Numbered from the stretch's first letter, positions 1-8,753 are shown. The stretch: DNA of 40,526 nucleotides from an uncultured Bacteroidales bacterium (GCA_902775975.1 CACYOC010000024.1:1-40526), one strand, 5' to 3'. The notes: a model not told the origin generated them from the letters alone. Numbers and translations: made by a program.

Positions 1-50
1 TAGTATTTCCAAAACTCCTTAGCTTTTTCTTCTCTCTCTTTTTGACTCAT
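1..50 (-). CDS. 5' end of an unidentified minus-strand gene (partial)
   Basis: An ATG on the minus strand at 48-50 opens a frame that reads MSQKEREEKAKEFWKY and runs off the window edge. The 16 visible residues are strongly charged, with no signal peptide, so a cytoplasmic protein is likely. The main support is the promoter-like block upstream (75-131), which has a -7 box in the right orientation and is nearly duplicated in front of the nucleotidyltransferase gene at 21863-22162. Too little is visible to name a family. Confidence 0.5.
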   Translation of the reverse strand, partial: MSQKEREEKAKEFWKY

Positions 51-74
51 ATTGATGTCGTATTATATGGTTTT

Positions 75-131
75 ACGCTGCAAATTTAAGCATTATTTCT
101 GAATAACACAAGGAAAAAGATGGAAATCTTC
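75..131 (-). repeat. conserved promoter block, copy 1 (second copy at 22187-22243)
   Basis: Read on the minus strand, this 57-bp block matches 22187-22243 at roughly four positions in five. Both start with AAGATTTCC, pass through a pyrimidine-rich CTTTTTC stretch, and end in TTAAATTTGCAGCG, which contains the -7 box TAAATTTG (81-88 here). Each copy lies just upstream of a minus-strand start codon. A looser version precedes the ORF6N gene (29250-29305). Confidence 0.6.
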
Positions 132-172
132 GATTATTTCAAAATTATCGATGTTATTTCAAATTCTATTTG

Positions 173-180
173 TATCTTTG
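173..180 (+). promoter_or_regulatory. -7 box TATCTTTG for the 201-767 gene
   Basis: TATCTTTG fits the Bacteroidetes -7 consensus TAnnTTTG and lies 20 bases before the ATG at 201. Upstream, an imperfect 18-bp repeat (CGATTATTTCAAAATT then CGATGTTATTTCAAATT) covers the -33 region. Confidence 0.65.
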
Positions 181-200
181 CACTCAAATAGATAATTATC

Positions 201-767
201 ATGGAAACGAGATTCAAGAAAAGTGCTAAGATTTTCGATATTGGCGTTACTGCCGTAGCAGGTATGTTGTCCGTGGGCATCATGCTTTACGGCGTCGGTC
301 ACTTCGGATTGATGGAGGCGTGGCCCGAACTGGTGCTGAACGTGTTCTACATCGCCTGCTTGGCGATGATATGGATGTACTTCTTTAACTACCGCATTAC
401 CACGGAACAGTTCAACTATTGGTGTTCTATCTCTGTGGGGGCTACGGTGTTGCTGCGCGACATTCTCTTCCCGCCACCACTGGCTAACTATCCTCTCCAC
501 TTAGCTTGTCTCGCGCTGTCGGTGTTGCTGCTCTGTACGCTGACCTATTTTTATGCGCGTAAGGATTGGAAGACTTATTCGAAGGGCAACCTGTGGTCTA
601 TCTTTATCATTGATGCACTCATTGCCACGCTGTATAACCTCGACATCCAGTTCTTTGAGTCTGTCGATGAATATACCACCTATATGCTTACCGAAATCTG
701 GATTCGGCCGACCATCACCTACGCCCTTGTGGCTTGTTTTGTCACAGAGACGGGAGAATCTGAATAA
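201..767 (+). CDS. inner-membrane protein of unknown function
   Basis: This 188-residue protein has no recognised family. It shows about four or five hydrophobic stretches: roughly residues 14-34, 44-63, 75-92, 97-115 and 130-146, with a further weak one near the C terminus. Short charged loops and no cleavable signal peptide fit an integral inner-membrane protein. The start at 201 is supported by the -7 box at 173-180. The cation/proton antiporter gene begins 24 bases after its stop codon on the same strand, so the two are probably co-transcribed and this protein may assist the transporter, but that is only an inference from position. Confidence 0.75.
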   Translation: METRFKKSAKIFDIGVTAVAGMLSVGIMLYGVGHFGLMEAWPELVLNVFYIACLAMIWMYFFNYRITTEQFNYWCSISVGATVLLRDILFPPPLANYPLHLACLALSVLLLCTLTYFYARKDWKTYSKGNLWSIFIIDALIATLYNLDIQFFESVDEYTTYMLTEIWIRPTITYALVACFVTETGESE

Positions 768-791
768 TCAACTTTTAACGATCATTACCCT

Positions 792-2522
792 ATGTCACAG
801 CTTGAACCACTCATTGCCGACCTTGCGCTGATCCTTATCTGCGCAGGAGTCATGACATTACTCTTTAAGAGTCTGAAACAACCCATCGTCTTAGGATACA
901 TTGTCGCCGGATTCCTGGCGTCGCCGAACATGACCTATATGCCCAGTGTTACGGATATGGAAGGCATTCACCTGTGGAGCGACATCGGCGTCATCTTCCT
1001 GCTGTTTGCCCTCGGTCTGGAATTCTCGTTCAAGAAGATTCTGAAGATGGGTGCCGCACCGATTATCGCTGCCTTCTTCATTATCCTCGGCATGATGTAT
1101 GTAGGGTCGTTCACTGGCTCACTCTTCGGATGGAAAGAGATGGACTGTATCTATCTCGGCGGCATGCTCGCCATGTCTTCGACCACCATCATCTTCAAGG
1201 CTTTCGACGACATGGGACTGCGCAGCGAACGTTTTGCCAGTCTGGTGCTCAGCGTTCTTATCATCGAGGATATTCTGGCTATCGTGCTGATGGTCATGCT
1301 CTCCACCCTGGCAGTCAGCAAGGAGTTCGAGGGCTCACAGATGCTGGCGTCCATCCTGCAGTTAGGTCTTTACCTTGTACTTTGGTTCACCGTAGGTCTT
1401 TATTTCATCCCGATGGTACTCCGCAAGCTGAAGCACCTGATGAACGATGAGACTCTGCTCATCACCGCCCTTGCCCTCTGCTTTGGCATGGTGGTGGCAG
1501 CCTCCGCTGCCGGTTTCTCTGCCGCCTTCGGAGCCTTCGTCATGGGTAGCATTCTGGCAGAGACCGTCGAGGCAGAGAAGATAGAGCATCTCGTTGCTCC
1601 TGTCAAGAACCTCTTCGGAGCCGTCTTCTTCGTGTCTGTCGGTATGATGGTCGATGTGAATCTCATTATCGAATATATTGTACCCATCCTCTGCATCATC
1701 TTAGCCATTATGCTGGGGCAGACCATCCTGAGCACGGGCAGCTTCCTGTTGTCGGGACAGTCGCTGAAGACCTCTATGCGGTGCTCTTTCTCGCTGACGC
1801 AGATTGGCGAGTTTGCCTTCATCCTTGCCACTCTCGGCACGTCGCTGCACGTCACCAGCGACTTCCTCTATCCCATCGTCGTTGCCGTGTCTGTCTTCAC
1901 GACGTTCACTACCCCTTACATGATTCGTCTGGCAGAACCAGCCTACAATGTGGTGGCTCGTCTGCTACCAGCCAAATGGATAGTAAAACTGGAACGCATC
2001 AACGACGAGAAGGACGAGGAAGCTCCCGACGAATTGAAGGTCTTGTGGAAAGGCGTCTTCAAGCGTTATGTCCTCATCCTGCTCATCAACAGCGTGCTCT
2101 GTTTGGCTATCATGTCCGTCATGTTCTATTTTGGTCAGCCCATGTTGGAACTCTTGTTGCCTAAGCAATGGGTTCACCCTGTTGCTGCCCTCATCGCACT
2201 CATCCTGTGTTCTCCCTTCCTGTGGATGATGATGCGTGCTGATGGCGACACCCCGGAAGTTGATAAGCTGTGGTACAGCAGTCCTCGCTGGCGTGTCAGG
2301 TTGACGGCTTGCGGAATACTCCGCCTGGTGCTTACTGCCTTTTTCGTTAGCGACTTCGTTTACTATGCGTTCCCCAATAGCAGCTGGTTCGGTCTCTTCG
2401 CACTCGTTGCCATCTTGTTTATCATCTTCTTATCTCCAAATTTAGAGAAGGATAGCAAGAAGATGGTGAAGAACTTTACCGACAATCTGAGTGCTCGTGA
2501 AAAGATGACGGAAGAGGGCTGA
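792..2522 (+). CDS. CPA2-family cation/proton antiporter (Kef/NapA type)
   Basis: The 576-residue protein is dominated by hydrophobic helices. Its first 380 or so residues have the look of the Na+/H+ exchanger domain of the CPA2 family: LKQPIVLGYIVAG in the second helix, the LLFALGLEFS segment, MSSTTIIFKAF, and LTQIGEFAFILATLG near residue 340. Members exchange Na+ or K+ for protons across the inner membrane for pH and ion balance. No cytosolic nucleotide-binding (RCK/TrkA) domain follows. Instead a linker near residues 395-420 leads to four or five further predicted helices, a longer membrane C terminus than Kef proteins. The gene follows the small membrane protein by 24 bases. Its last 47 bases overlap the 3' end of the convergent pseudouridine synthase gene. 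Substrate cannot be assigned from sequence alone. Confidence 0.88.
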   Translation: MSQLEPLIADLALILICAGVMTLLFKSLKQPIVLGYIVAGFLASPNMTYMPSVTDMEGIHLWSDIGVIFLLFALGLEFSFKKILKMGAAPIIAAFFIILGMMYVGSFTGSLFGWKEMDCIYLGGMLAMSSTTIIFKAFDDMGLRSERFASLVLSVLIIEDILAIVLMVMLSTLAVSKEFEGSQMLASILQLGLYLVLWFTVGLYFIPMVLRKLKHLMNDETLLITALALCFGMVVAASAAGFSAAFGAFVMGSILAETVEAEKIEHLVAPVKNLFGAVFFVSVGMMVDVNLIIEYIVPILCIILAIMLGQTILSTGSFLLSGQSLKTSMRCSFSLTQIGEFAFILATLGTSLHVTSDFLYPIVVAVSVFTTFTTPYMIRLAEPAYNVVARLLPAKWIVKLERINDEKDEEAPDELKVLWKGVFKRYVLILLINSVLCLAIMSVMFYFGQPMLELLLPKQWVHPVAALIALILCSPFLWMMMRADGDTPEVDKLWYSSPRWRVRLTACGILRLVLTAFFVSDFVYYAFPNSSWFGLFALVAILFIIFLSPNLEKDSKKMVKNFTDNLSAREKMTEEG

Positions 2523-3954
2523 CGAGATGCATGGCTTCGCCTGTCGCAGGATGGGTGAACCATATCTCTGCAGCATGAAGCATCAGTCGTTCGCCTTTGG
2601 TGCCATAGAGTTCGTCGCCAACGATGGGACACCCCAAGCCGTCGGGGTGAGCACAATGAATGCGCAATTGGTGAGTGCGCCCTGTCTGAGGATAAAGGGC
2701 GACAAGGGAGCCCACCCCCTTCCCCTCCCCGAGGGAAAAGCCCACCCCCTTCCCCTCCCCGAGGGAGGGGTGATTGGAAAGGAATTCGTAGTCGGTGATG
2801 GCGCGTTTGCCATGCTCCATATCGACTACCTGACGAGGACGGTTCATAGGGTCTGGTCGTAAGGGAAGGGAAATAGTACCAGACCCCTCCAACCTCCCCT
2901 GTTTAGGGGAGGCTTCTAATAAAGCTATGTACTTCTTTTTAATTTGGTGTTTGATGAACTGCTCCTGTAGGGAGTGATAAGCCTCCTTGGTCTTGGCAAC
3001 GATGAGGAGTCCGGAGGTTCCCATATCGAGGCGATGGGCAACGAAACTGCCAGGGTAACGCTGCTGCATGACGGTCTCTACAGAGTATTCTTCTATGCGA
3101 CCAGGAACGGATAGCAAGCCGCTGGGCTTGTTGACCACAACAAGATCGTCGTCTTCATAGATTACGGGAATGTCCAGGTGGGCGAAGCCTAACGTCTCAG
3201 GATCCGGATCGACATCCAGTCCCTGTAGCATCCAGGTGAGGATGGGCTTGCACTTGCCACGGCAGGCAGGGTAGTAGTTCAGGTGCTGGCGCAGTTCCTC
3301 CTTGGTGGGCTGTCCCCACCAGAACTCTGCCATGCAGCATGGCTTCAGTCCATGCTGGTAAGCATATTGCAGCAGCTTTGGCGCACAGCAGTCGCCAGTA
3401 CCTCCCGGCGGCAATGGGAATCTCCTGCGCAACTTCTCCTTGTTGTAATATGACTGCCAGATATCTACCAAATCCTTCGTCTCACCATGAGCGTTGAGCA
3501 ACTGATACTGGTGAAACAGCCAAAGCTGCAACTCCTGTGACATCTGTTTTGATGTTTGATGGCTGATGGCTGATGTTTGAGATATTTCGCGCTCTTTGGT
3601 CTTGAAGTAGCCGTCGGGCTGCTGGGCGTCGAAGACGGGAGGAACAAAATACTCCCAGTCGTTTCGCCCCGCCAGCAATCCACTATACGCTGCGAGGAAA
3701 CCAAGGCTCCCTTCCCTTGGGGAGGGGTTGGGGGTGGGCTTTCCCTCTAAGGGGCTGGGGGCGGGCTTCTCCACTACCAACACACCAAACATCTTTCCAT
3801 GATGAGCATCCTCGCAAATCTCCTGATGAGTAGCGATATACTGCTGAACCTCAGCTGCTGCCAACTGGCACAAGGGATGAGGCTCGTAACAGAACGGATA
3901 AGTGAACCGTTCAGGAGGTAAAATGTCAGTATGAAGAGTATGTAGTCTTGTCAT
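2476..3954 (-). CDS. RluA-type RNA pseudouridine synthase with in-frame repeat insertions
   Basis: The 492-residue protein has an N-terminal region of about 260 residues of the kind seen in long Bacteroidales pseudouridylate synthases, then an RluA catalytic domain. The signature HRLDMGTSGLLIVAKT places the catalytic aspartate at D310, and GRTHQLRIH follows near residue 424. Such enzymes isomerise uridine to pseudouridine in rRNA or tRNA; the target here is unknown. The start at 3954 is preferred over an in-frame ATG at 3975 because the -7 box (3963-3970) lies between them. The gene is interrupted in frame by low-complexity DNA: palindromic elements give residues about 62-84, 348-358 and 395-417, and a heptad array gives about 126-135. 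The third insertion sits just before the conserved GRTHQ strand. The frame stays open, so the gene is probably functional. Confidence 0.88.
   Translation of the reverse strand: MTRLHTLHTDILPPERFTYPFCYEPHPLCQLAAAEVQQYIATHQEICEDAHHGKMFGVLVVEKPAPSPLEGKPTPNPSPREGSLGFLAAYSGLLAGRNDWEYFVPPVFDAQQPDGYFKTKEREISQTSAISHQTSKQMSQELQLWLFHQYQLLNAHGETKDLVDIWQSYYNKEKLRRRFPLPPGGTGDCCAPKLLQYAYQHGLKPCCMAEFWWGQPTKEELRQHLNYYPACRGKCKPILTWMLQGLDVDPDPETLGFAHLDIPVIYEDDDLVVVNKPSGLLSVPGRIEEYSVETVMQQRYPGSFVAHRLDMGTSGLLIVAKTKEAYHSLQEQFIKHQIKKKYIALLEASPKQGRLEGSGTISLPLRPDPMNRPRQVVDMEHGKRAITDYEFLSNHPSLGEGKGVGFSLGEGKGVGSLVALYPQTGRTHQLRIHCAHPDGLGCPIVGDELYGTKGERLMLHAAEIWFTHPATGEAMHLVSPLPSSFHEHSDCR
2706..2770 (-). repeat. GC-rich palindromic element, two tandem copies inside a gene
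   Basis: A 30-bp unit, AGCCCACCCCC followed by TTCCCCTCCCCGAGGGAAA, occurs twice in tandem (from 2709 and from 2739). The unit length is a multiple of three, so the pseudouridine synthase frame is kept and gains a repeated SLGEGKGVG peptide. It matches the elements at 20955-20996, 21393-21428 and 37341-37375. Confidence 0.85.
2882..2913 (-). repeat. GC-rich palindromic element (shorter relative) inside a gene
   Basis: ACCTCCCCTGTTTAGGGGAGG forms an 8-bp stem (CCTCCCCT / AGGGGAGG) with a 4-base loop, flanked by CCCCTCCA. It encodes SPKQGRLEG between the ALLE and GSGTISLPLRPD parts of the pseudouridine synthase domain, a place where relatives usually have only a short turn. Confidence 0.65.
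3551..3578 (-). repeat. in-frame heptad array GATGTTT/GATGGCT
   Basis: Four 7-bp units (GATGTTT, GATGGCT, GATGGCT, GATGTTT), with degenerate units on each side, lie within the pseudouridine synthase gene and encode a Ser/Thr/Gln/His-rich stretch. Confidence 0.75.
3705..3771 (+). repeat. GC-rich palindromic element, two copies in the opposite orientation, inside a gene
   Basis: Two adjacent copies are read on the plus strand. The first is CCCTTCCCTTGGGGAGGGG followed by TTGGGGGTGGGCTT. The second is a shorter CCCTCTAAGGGG followed by CTGGGGGCGGGCTT. Translated on the minus strand they give PSPLEGKPTPNPSPREG in the N-terminal region of the pseudouridine synthase. They are inverted relative to the pair at 2706-2770 in the same gene. 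Confidence 0.8.
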
Positions 3955-3962
3955 ATTGAGTG

Positions 3963-3970
3963 CAAAGATA
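3963..3970 (-). promoter_or_regulatory. -7 box TATCTTTG of the pseudouridine synthase gene
   Basis: Read on the minus strand, TATCTTTG ends 8 bases before the ATG at 3954. The mRNA leader would be only a few bases, or absent. This box decides the start codon. Confidence 0.65.
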
Positions 3971-3996
3971 CGCATTTTTCGTCTATAATATAAATA

Positions 3997-6780
3997 ATGT
4001 ACGCAAAAAAGATGAAAAAGCTATTCTTAACGATTGTAACATGGCTCGGCGCTGTCGGTATGATGGCTCAGCATATTGACTTTGACATTTCCGGAAAGAC
4101 CAGTCAGGCACTACAGGAGGGATTTACCGAATGGGTAGTGCCCGAGGGTGTTTCAGATACGAAAGAGGTGGATGGTATCACCGTCACCATAGCAGCTGCA
4201 CAAGGCAGCAAGCCGATGGATCCTGCTCATAACGACGCCGAGATACGCCACGTCAAGACGGAGTGGTGGAAAGATGGTATCGTGAGTGGTAATGACGGTG
4301 CTCGCATCTTGGGTGATGCACTGATTATCACCGGCGACGACCACAGCTATGTCACGTCGGGTGCCACGAAACTCGATGTTACCATCAGCGGACTGCCCGC
4401 AGGACACCATAGCCTGCAAGCTTACCATAACTGCGTGGAGTTTGACGAGACTAAAAAGATACCCGATATTGACATCTATGTGAATGGAGTGAAAGTCGCG
4501 GAAGGTATCAAGCAGAGCCGTCGCAAGAGTAAGTTTGCTGAGGCCGGTATGTCGTATATAGAGTTTGATGTGACGGCAGGCAATCCTGTTACCATCTCTT
4601 ATGTCTCTGTGCCAAAGCAGGATGAGACCTACGGAAGAACGTATGTTACCATCAATGCGCTGATATTCGACACCTCTGACAATACCAAGATAGCCCTTGA
4701 CCCCATTCCTAATAGTGGCGAACTGCATGCTGGCGATGGGTCGGGGAGCGTGACCCTGCAGTGGACTCCCGCAGCATCAGCCGTCAAGCACCATGTGCTG
4801 GTGGGTAACGATGCTGACCAGCTGACGGAACACTCTGTTGTGACGAAAGCTGAATTCACACTCAACGGACTGAATCCGTTGAAAGACTATTACTGGCGCA
4901 TCGACGAGGAAGATGCCTCTGGCAACGTGTCTCAAGGCGATGTATGGCTGTTCCGTCCTGCCCGTCTGGCTTTCCCTGGTGCTGAGGGCTATGGCCGCTA
5001 TGCTATCGGAGGTCGCGGCGGTGTGGTGTATCACGTGACGACATTGGAAGACAATGGTGACGATGAAAATCCCATTGAGGGCTCGTTCCGCTATGGCATC
5101 AAGAAGGTCAGCGGACCGCGCACCATCGTCTTCGATGTTGCCGGTGTCATCTCGCTGAAGAGCCGCTTGACGTGTAGTGATAAGTTTGTTACTATTGCCG
5201 GACAGACCGCTCCGGGCAATGGTATCATGTTGCGCACTTGTCCTTTCGGTATGCAGAGCGACGGTATTACTCGTTTCATTCGTATGCGCTTAGGACATAA
5301 GAAATTGATAAACAACCTGATTCCTGGTGGAAAGAATGATTACTCGTATGGATCAGAGGAAGGAACATCGGAAGAAACCACATTAGGTGGACTGGACGGT
5401 ATGGGAATGGCAGGCAACGACCATGCCATTATGGATCACTGCTCCATTTCGTGGACCATTGATGAGGCGTTCTCCAGTCGTAGCGGCAAGGGACTGACCT
5501 TGCAGCATACGCTGATTAGTGAAGCACTGAATCAGGCCGGGCATCCGAACTATAGCTCGGGTACGAAGCACGGCTATGCCGCTACCATCGGCGGTGGCGA
5601 GATGGGTGGGCAGCCGGGCAGCTACCACCACAACTTGTTGGCACATTGCGAAGGCCGTAACTGGAGTATCTCCGGAGGTTTGGACGGAGGCGGCTCCTAT
5701 GACGGTCATCATGATATTTATAATAATGTGGTCTATAACTGGGGTGGTCGTGCTACTGATGGTGGAACGCATGAGATGAACTTCTGCAACAACTTCTACA
5801 AGATGGGTGCCAACAGCACGTCAACGCTGATGAATCTGCAACTGGAAGGTACAGGTACGGGAACGCAGAGCGTCTATGTTCACGGCAATATCCGACAGGA
5901 GAAGAATAACGGCGGTCTGACGCAGGACAAGAAGGGAACCACCTATAAGTACAGCACGTCGGGTGGACAGAAAGTCGATTGGGAACCGCTGCCTACGACA
6001 CCCTTCGACTTTATGAACCCTGAAGGAAATATGGAGACGGCACAGGCCGCCTTCAAGAATGTGCTCAGCGATGTAGGCTGCACGCTGCCGTTCTTCGACC
6101 TGCACGACCAGCGCATGGTGAAGGAAACACTCAACGGTACGACCAGCACCACAGGTAGCAAGTCTGGCAAGAAAGGACTTATCGACTCTGAGGAGGACAC
6201 TGGCTGCGAAGGCTTCGACTTGGATAAGCTCGGCATCGTTACTGCTGCACACCCCAAGAGTTGGGATGCTGACGGCGATGGTATTCCTGCGTGGTTCGAA
6301 ACCTTGGTAGGTACGGATGACAGTGTGGCAAACAATAACGACGACCGTGACGGCGACTACTATACCGACTTGGAGGAATATCTGAACTGGATTGCCGTGC
6401 CTAACTTCCGTATGGATGGTGAGCAGACCATAAAGCTTGCCGACTATTTCGCTGGCTACAAAGCTCCGGCATTCAGTGTAGAGGCATCGCCCAGTGGTGT
6501 GACAGCCGTGATTAATAATGGCGTGCTGACGGTCAGTGCAGCTAAAGGTTCACCGGCATTGTTTGCCGTATCGGTGAAGGCTACCGAGGATGGCATCAGT
6601 CTGACGCGCCCGTTCCACTTCGCCTTTAACGGCAGCACAACAGCCATTGCAACCGTCAGTCATGAGGAGGTTACGGCATCCACGCCGGTAGTCTATGACT
6701 TACAAGGACGCAAGATGGAGCCTGCTCAGCTTACAAAGGGACTCTATATTCGTAACGGACGTAAAGTCATCATCCCCTAA
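3997..6780 (+). CDS. secreted PL1-type pectate lyase with Fn3 domain and C-terminal sorting-like domain
   Basis: A signal peptide (hydrophobic LFLTIVTWLGAVGMMA) probably starts at the second ATG, 4012, five codons inside the frame. After an N-terminal beta-rich region comes a fibronectin type III-like domain (about residues 235-320) with the phrase YYWRIDEEDASG. The parallel-beta-helix domain starts with AFPGAEGYG near residue 326 and continues with IGGRGGVVYHVT and IVFDVAGVI, as in polysaccharide lyase family 1, which cleaves pectate by beta-elimination. Acidic Ca2+-type loops DADGDG and DDRDGD lie near residues 755-790. The last 30 or so residues, YDLQGRKM through GLYIRNGRKVIIP, resemble the C-terminal sorting domain of exported Bacteroidales proteins. 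It is probably a surface or secreted enzyme for plant cell wall. No SusC/SusD genes are adjacent, so it is not in a typical utilization locus. Confidence 0.85.
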   Translation: MYAKKMKKLFLTIVTWLGAVGMMAQHIDFDISGKTSQALQEGFTEWVVPEGVSDTKEVDGITVTIAAAQGSKPMDPAHNDAEIRHVKTEWWKDGIVSGNDGARILGDALIITGDDHSYVTSGATKLDVTISGLPAGHHSLQAYHNCVEFDETKKIPDIDIYVNGVKVAEGIKQSRRKSKFAEAGMSYIEFDVTAGNPVTISYVSVPKQDETYGRTYVTINALIFDTSDNTKIALDPIPNSGELHAGDGSGSVTLQWTPAASAVKHHVLVGNDADQLTEHSVVTKAEFTLNGLNPLKDYYWRIDEEDASGNVSQGDVWLFRPARLAFPGAEGYGRYAIGGRGGVVYHVTTLEDNGDDENPIEGSFRYGIKKVSGPRTIVFDVAGVISLKSRLTCSDKFVTIAGQTAPGNGIMLRTCPFGMQSDGITRFIRMRLGHKKLINNLIPGGKNDYSYGSEEGTSEETTLGGLDGMGMAGNDHAIMDHCSISWTIDEAFSSRSGKGLTLQHTLISEALNQAGHPNYSSGTKHGYAATIGGGEMGGQPGSYHHNLLAHCEGRNWSISGGLDGGGSYDGHHDIYNNVVYNWGGRATDGGTHEMNFCNNFYKMGANSTSTLMNLQLEGTGTGTQSVYVHGNIRQEKNNGGLTQDKKGTTYKYSTSGGQKVDWEPLPTTPFDFMNPEGNMETAQAAFKNVLSDVGCTLPFFDLHDQRMVKETLNGTTSTTGSKSGKKGLIDSEEDTGCEGFDLDKLGIVTAAHPKSWDADGDGIPAWFETLVGTDDSVANNNDDRDGDYYTDLEEYLNWIAVPNFRMDGEQTIKLADYFAGYKAPAFSVEASPSGVTAVINNGVLTVSAAKGSPALFAVSVKATEDGISLTRPFHFAFNGSTTAIATVSHEEVTASTPVVYDLQGRKMEPAQLTKGLYIRNGRKVIIP

Positions 6781-6818
6781 TCTCTCATTTTCTCCATCTC
6801 TCATTTTCTCCATCTCTC
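6781..6818 (+). repeat. octad array (TCTCTCAT / TTTCTCCA) abutting a start codon
   Basis: Alternating 8-bp units TCTCTCAT and TTTCTCCA give a 16-bp period. The array starts right after the lyase stop codon, and the helicase ATG at 6819 falls inside the fifth unit. It therefore fills the whole gap between the genes. Confidence 0.8.
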
Positions 6819-8720
6819 ATGTCCACATCTCCCATTCAGGCCCTTCAGCAGCAACGGCTCTTGCTGCAACTGGAATACCAGACCGAGAAGGAGGCTTTCC
6901 GTCAACAGACGGAGCAGATGGGGATGCAGCGAAAGGTAAAGCGTGGCGATGCCTGGTGGCCTGTGAAGGTAACGAAAAGCTACTACAACTCGCTCAACCA
7001 ATTGGCAGTGGAGGTGGTGCGTGCTGCCGATACCGATATTGAGCATAACTTTGAGTTCGGGCGACCTGTAGTGTTCTTTACGGTGGATGACGGTTCAGCC
7101 GTCATCAAATACTTCCGCCACACCGCTACCGTCAGTTATGTTGACGGTGACAGAATGGTGATTACCGTACCAGACAACACCAGCATCATCGATTTACAGA
7201 ATGCCGAGCGTTTGGGTGTGCAGTTGTCGTTCGACGAGACCAGCTATCGGCTGATGATGGAAGCGTTGGACCGTGCTATCAAAGGCAAGGGACGACTGGG
7301 CTATCTCAGAGATTTGTTCTATAGTCATCAGAAACCGGAAACGTTTGTATTCTCTCCCTTGCACTTTCCTTATCTGAACCAGACGCAGGAAGATGCCGTC
7401 AACATGGTGCTGCGTGCCAAGGATGTGGCTATTGTTCACGGTCCTCCGGGAACAGGAAAGACAACGACGCTCGTAGAGGCTATCCGTGAAACGCTGATGC
7501 GTGAAAGTCAGGTGTTGGTATGTGCCCAAAGCAATATGGCGGTGGATTGGATATCAGAAAAGCTGGTCGATCGCGGCATCAACGTATTAAGAATAGGTAA
7601 TCCCACGCGTGTGAATGATAAGATGCTGTCGTTTACCTACGAGCGGCGCTTCGAGTCGCATCCCGACTATCCTCACTTATGGGCTATCCGTAAGGCCATC
7701 CGTGAGTTGAGGACTCACCGGAAGCGGGGGGACGAGAAGTATCACCAGAAGTTGGAGAGTCTGAAGAGCCGTGCCACAGAACTGGAAATACGTATCAATA
7801 ACGAACTCTTCAGTGAGGCACGTGTCATTGCCTCTACGTTGGTGGGGGCTGCCAACAGACTGTTGGATGGACAGAAGTTTGGTACGCTGTTCATCGACGA
7901 GGCGGCACAAGCCTTGGAAGCAGCCTGCTGGATTCCTATGCGCCGGGTGACGAGGGTGGTGCTCGCTGGCGACCATTGTCAGCTGCCACCAACGGTGAAG
8001 AGCATCGCTGCCCTGAAAGCCGGACTGGGTAAGACGCTGATGGAGCGCATTGTGGAGATGCACCCCGAAGCCGTCACCTTGCTGAAGATACAATATCGCA
8101 TGAACGAGGATATCATGCGTTTCTCTTCTGACTATTTCTACCATGGTGAGGTGGAGAGTGCCCCAGAAGTGAAGTACCGAAGCATTCTCGACATGGATCT
8201 TCCGATGACATGGATCGATACGGGCGCTTTTGCCGATAGCGTGTCCGATGGTTCTGCCGTCGGAACCTTTAAGGAGGAATTTGTTGGTGAGTCGTTTGGA
8301 CGTATTAACAAGGCAGAGGCAGAACTGACGCTGTTGGCACTGCAGCATTATTTCAACCAAATCAGCAAGCAACGATTGCTGGACGAGCGCATTGACGTTG
8401 GCATTATCTCGCCTTATCGAGCCCAAGTGCAATACCTCCGCCGCCTGTTGATGAAGCGTGAGTTTTTCAAACCTTTCCGCCGCTTTATCAGCGTGAATAC
8501 CGTCGATGGTTTCCAAGGTCAGGAGCGCGATGTTATCGTCATCTCTTTGGTACGCTCTAATGACGAAGGACAGATAGGCTTTTTGCGCGACTTGCGCCGC
8601 ATGAATGTCGCTATGACCAGAGCACGTATGAAACTCATCATCCTCGGTGACAAGGAAACCATGACGCGCCATCCGTTCTATCGTCAGTTGTGGCAGTATA
8701 TTCAGCATCTGAAAGACTGA
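6819..8720 (+). CDS. superfamily 1 DNA/RNA helicase (Upf1/IGHMBP2-like)
   Basis: The 633-residue protein carries the full set of SF1 helicase motifs: Walker A GPPGTGKTTT near residue 208, motif II IDEAAQALEA near 361, motif III GDHCQLPPT, motif IV QYRMNEDIM, motif V TVDGFQGQERDVIVIS and motif VI MTRARMKLIILGD. The DEAA box and the FQGQE motif place it with Upf1/IGHMBP2-like 5'-to-3' helicases rather than UvrD or Rep. The N-terminal 200 residues hold a beta-rich region similar in position to the 1B/stalk region of that group. It is cytoplasmic, with a role in RNA or DNA unwinding that cannot be specified. The gene starts 38 bases after the lyase stop, so it may be read through from there. An unbroken antisense frame opposite it (7677-8708) is a compositional shadow. 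Confidence 0.88.
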   Translation: MSTSPIQALQQQRLLLQLEYQTEKEAFRQQTEQMGMQRKVKRGDAWWPVKVTKSYYNSLNQLAVEVVRAADTDIEHNFEFGRPVVFFTVDDGSAVIKYFRHTATVSYVDGDRMVITVPDNTSIIDLQNAERLGVQLSFDETSYRLMMEALDRAIKGKGRLGYLRDLFYSHQKPETFVFSPLHFPYLNQTQEDAVNMVLRAKDVAIVHGPPGTGKTTTLVEAIRETLMRESQVLVCAQSNMAVDWISEKLVDRGINVLRIGNPTRVNDKMLSFTYERRFESHPDYPHLWAIRKAIRELRTHRKRGDEKYHQKLESLKSRATELEIRINNELFSEARVIASTLVGAANRLLDGQKFGTLFIDEAAQALEAACWIPMRRVTRVVLAGDHCQLPPTVKSIAALKAGLGKTLMERIVEMHPEAVTLLKIQYRMNEDIMRFSSDYFYHGEVESAPEVKYRSILDMDLPMTWIDTGAFADSVSDGSAVGTFKEEFVGESFGRINKAEAELTLLALQHYFNQISKQRLLDERIDVGIISPYRAQVQYLRRLLMKREFFKPFRRFISVNTVDGFQGQERDVIVISLVRSNDEGQIGFLRDLRRMNVAMTRARMKLIILGDKETMTRHPFYRQLWQYIQHLKD

Positions 8721-8753
8721 AAGAGCCCCTTTTTTGCGTAGCGGTCAAAAATA

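Noticed and set aside
7677-8708. A long minus-strand frame opposite the helicase gene
   Set aside because: It is an antisense shadow: no recognised motif, no promoter, and the helicase motifs on the other strand are complete.
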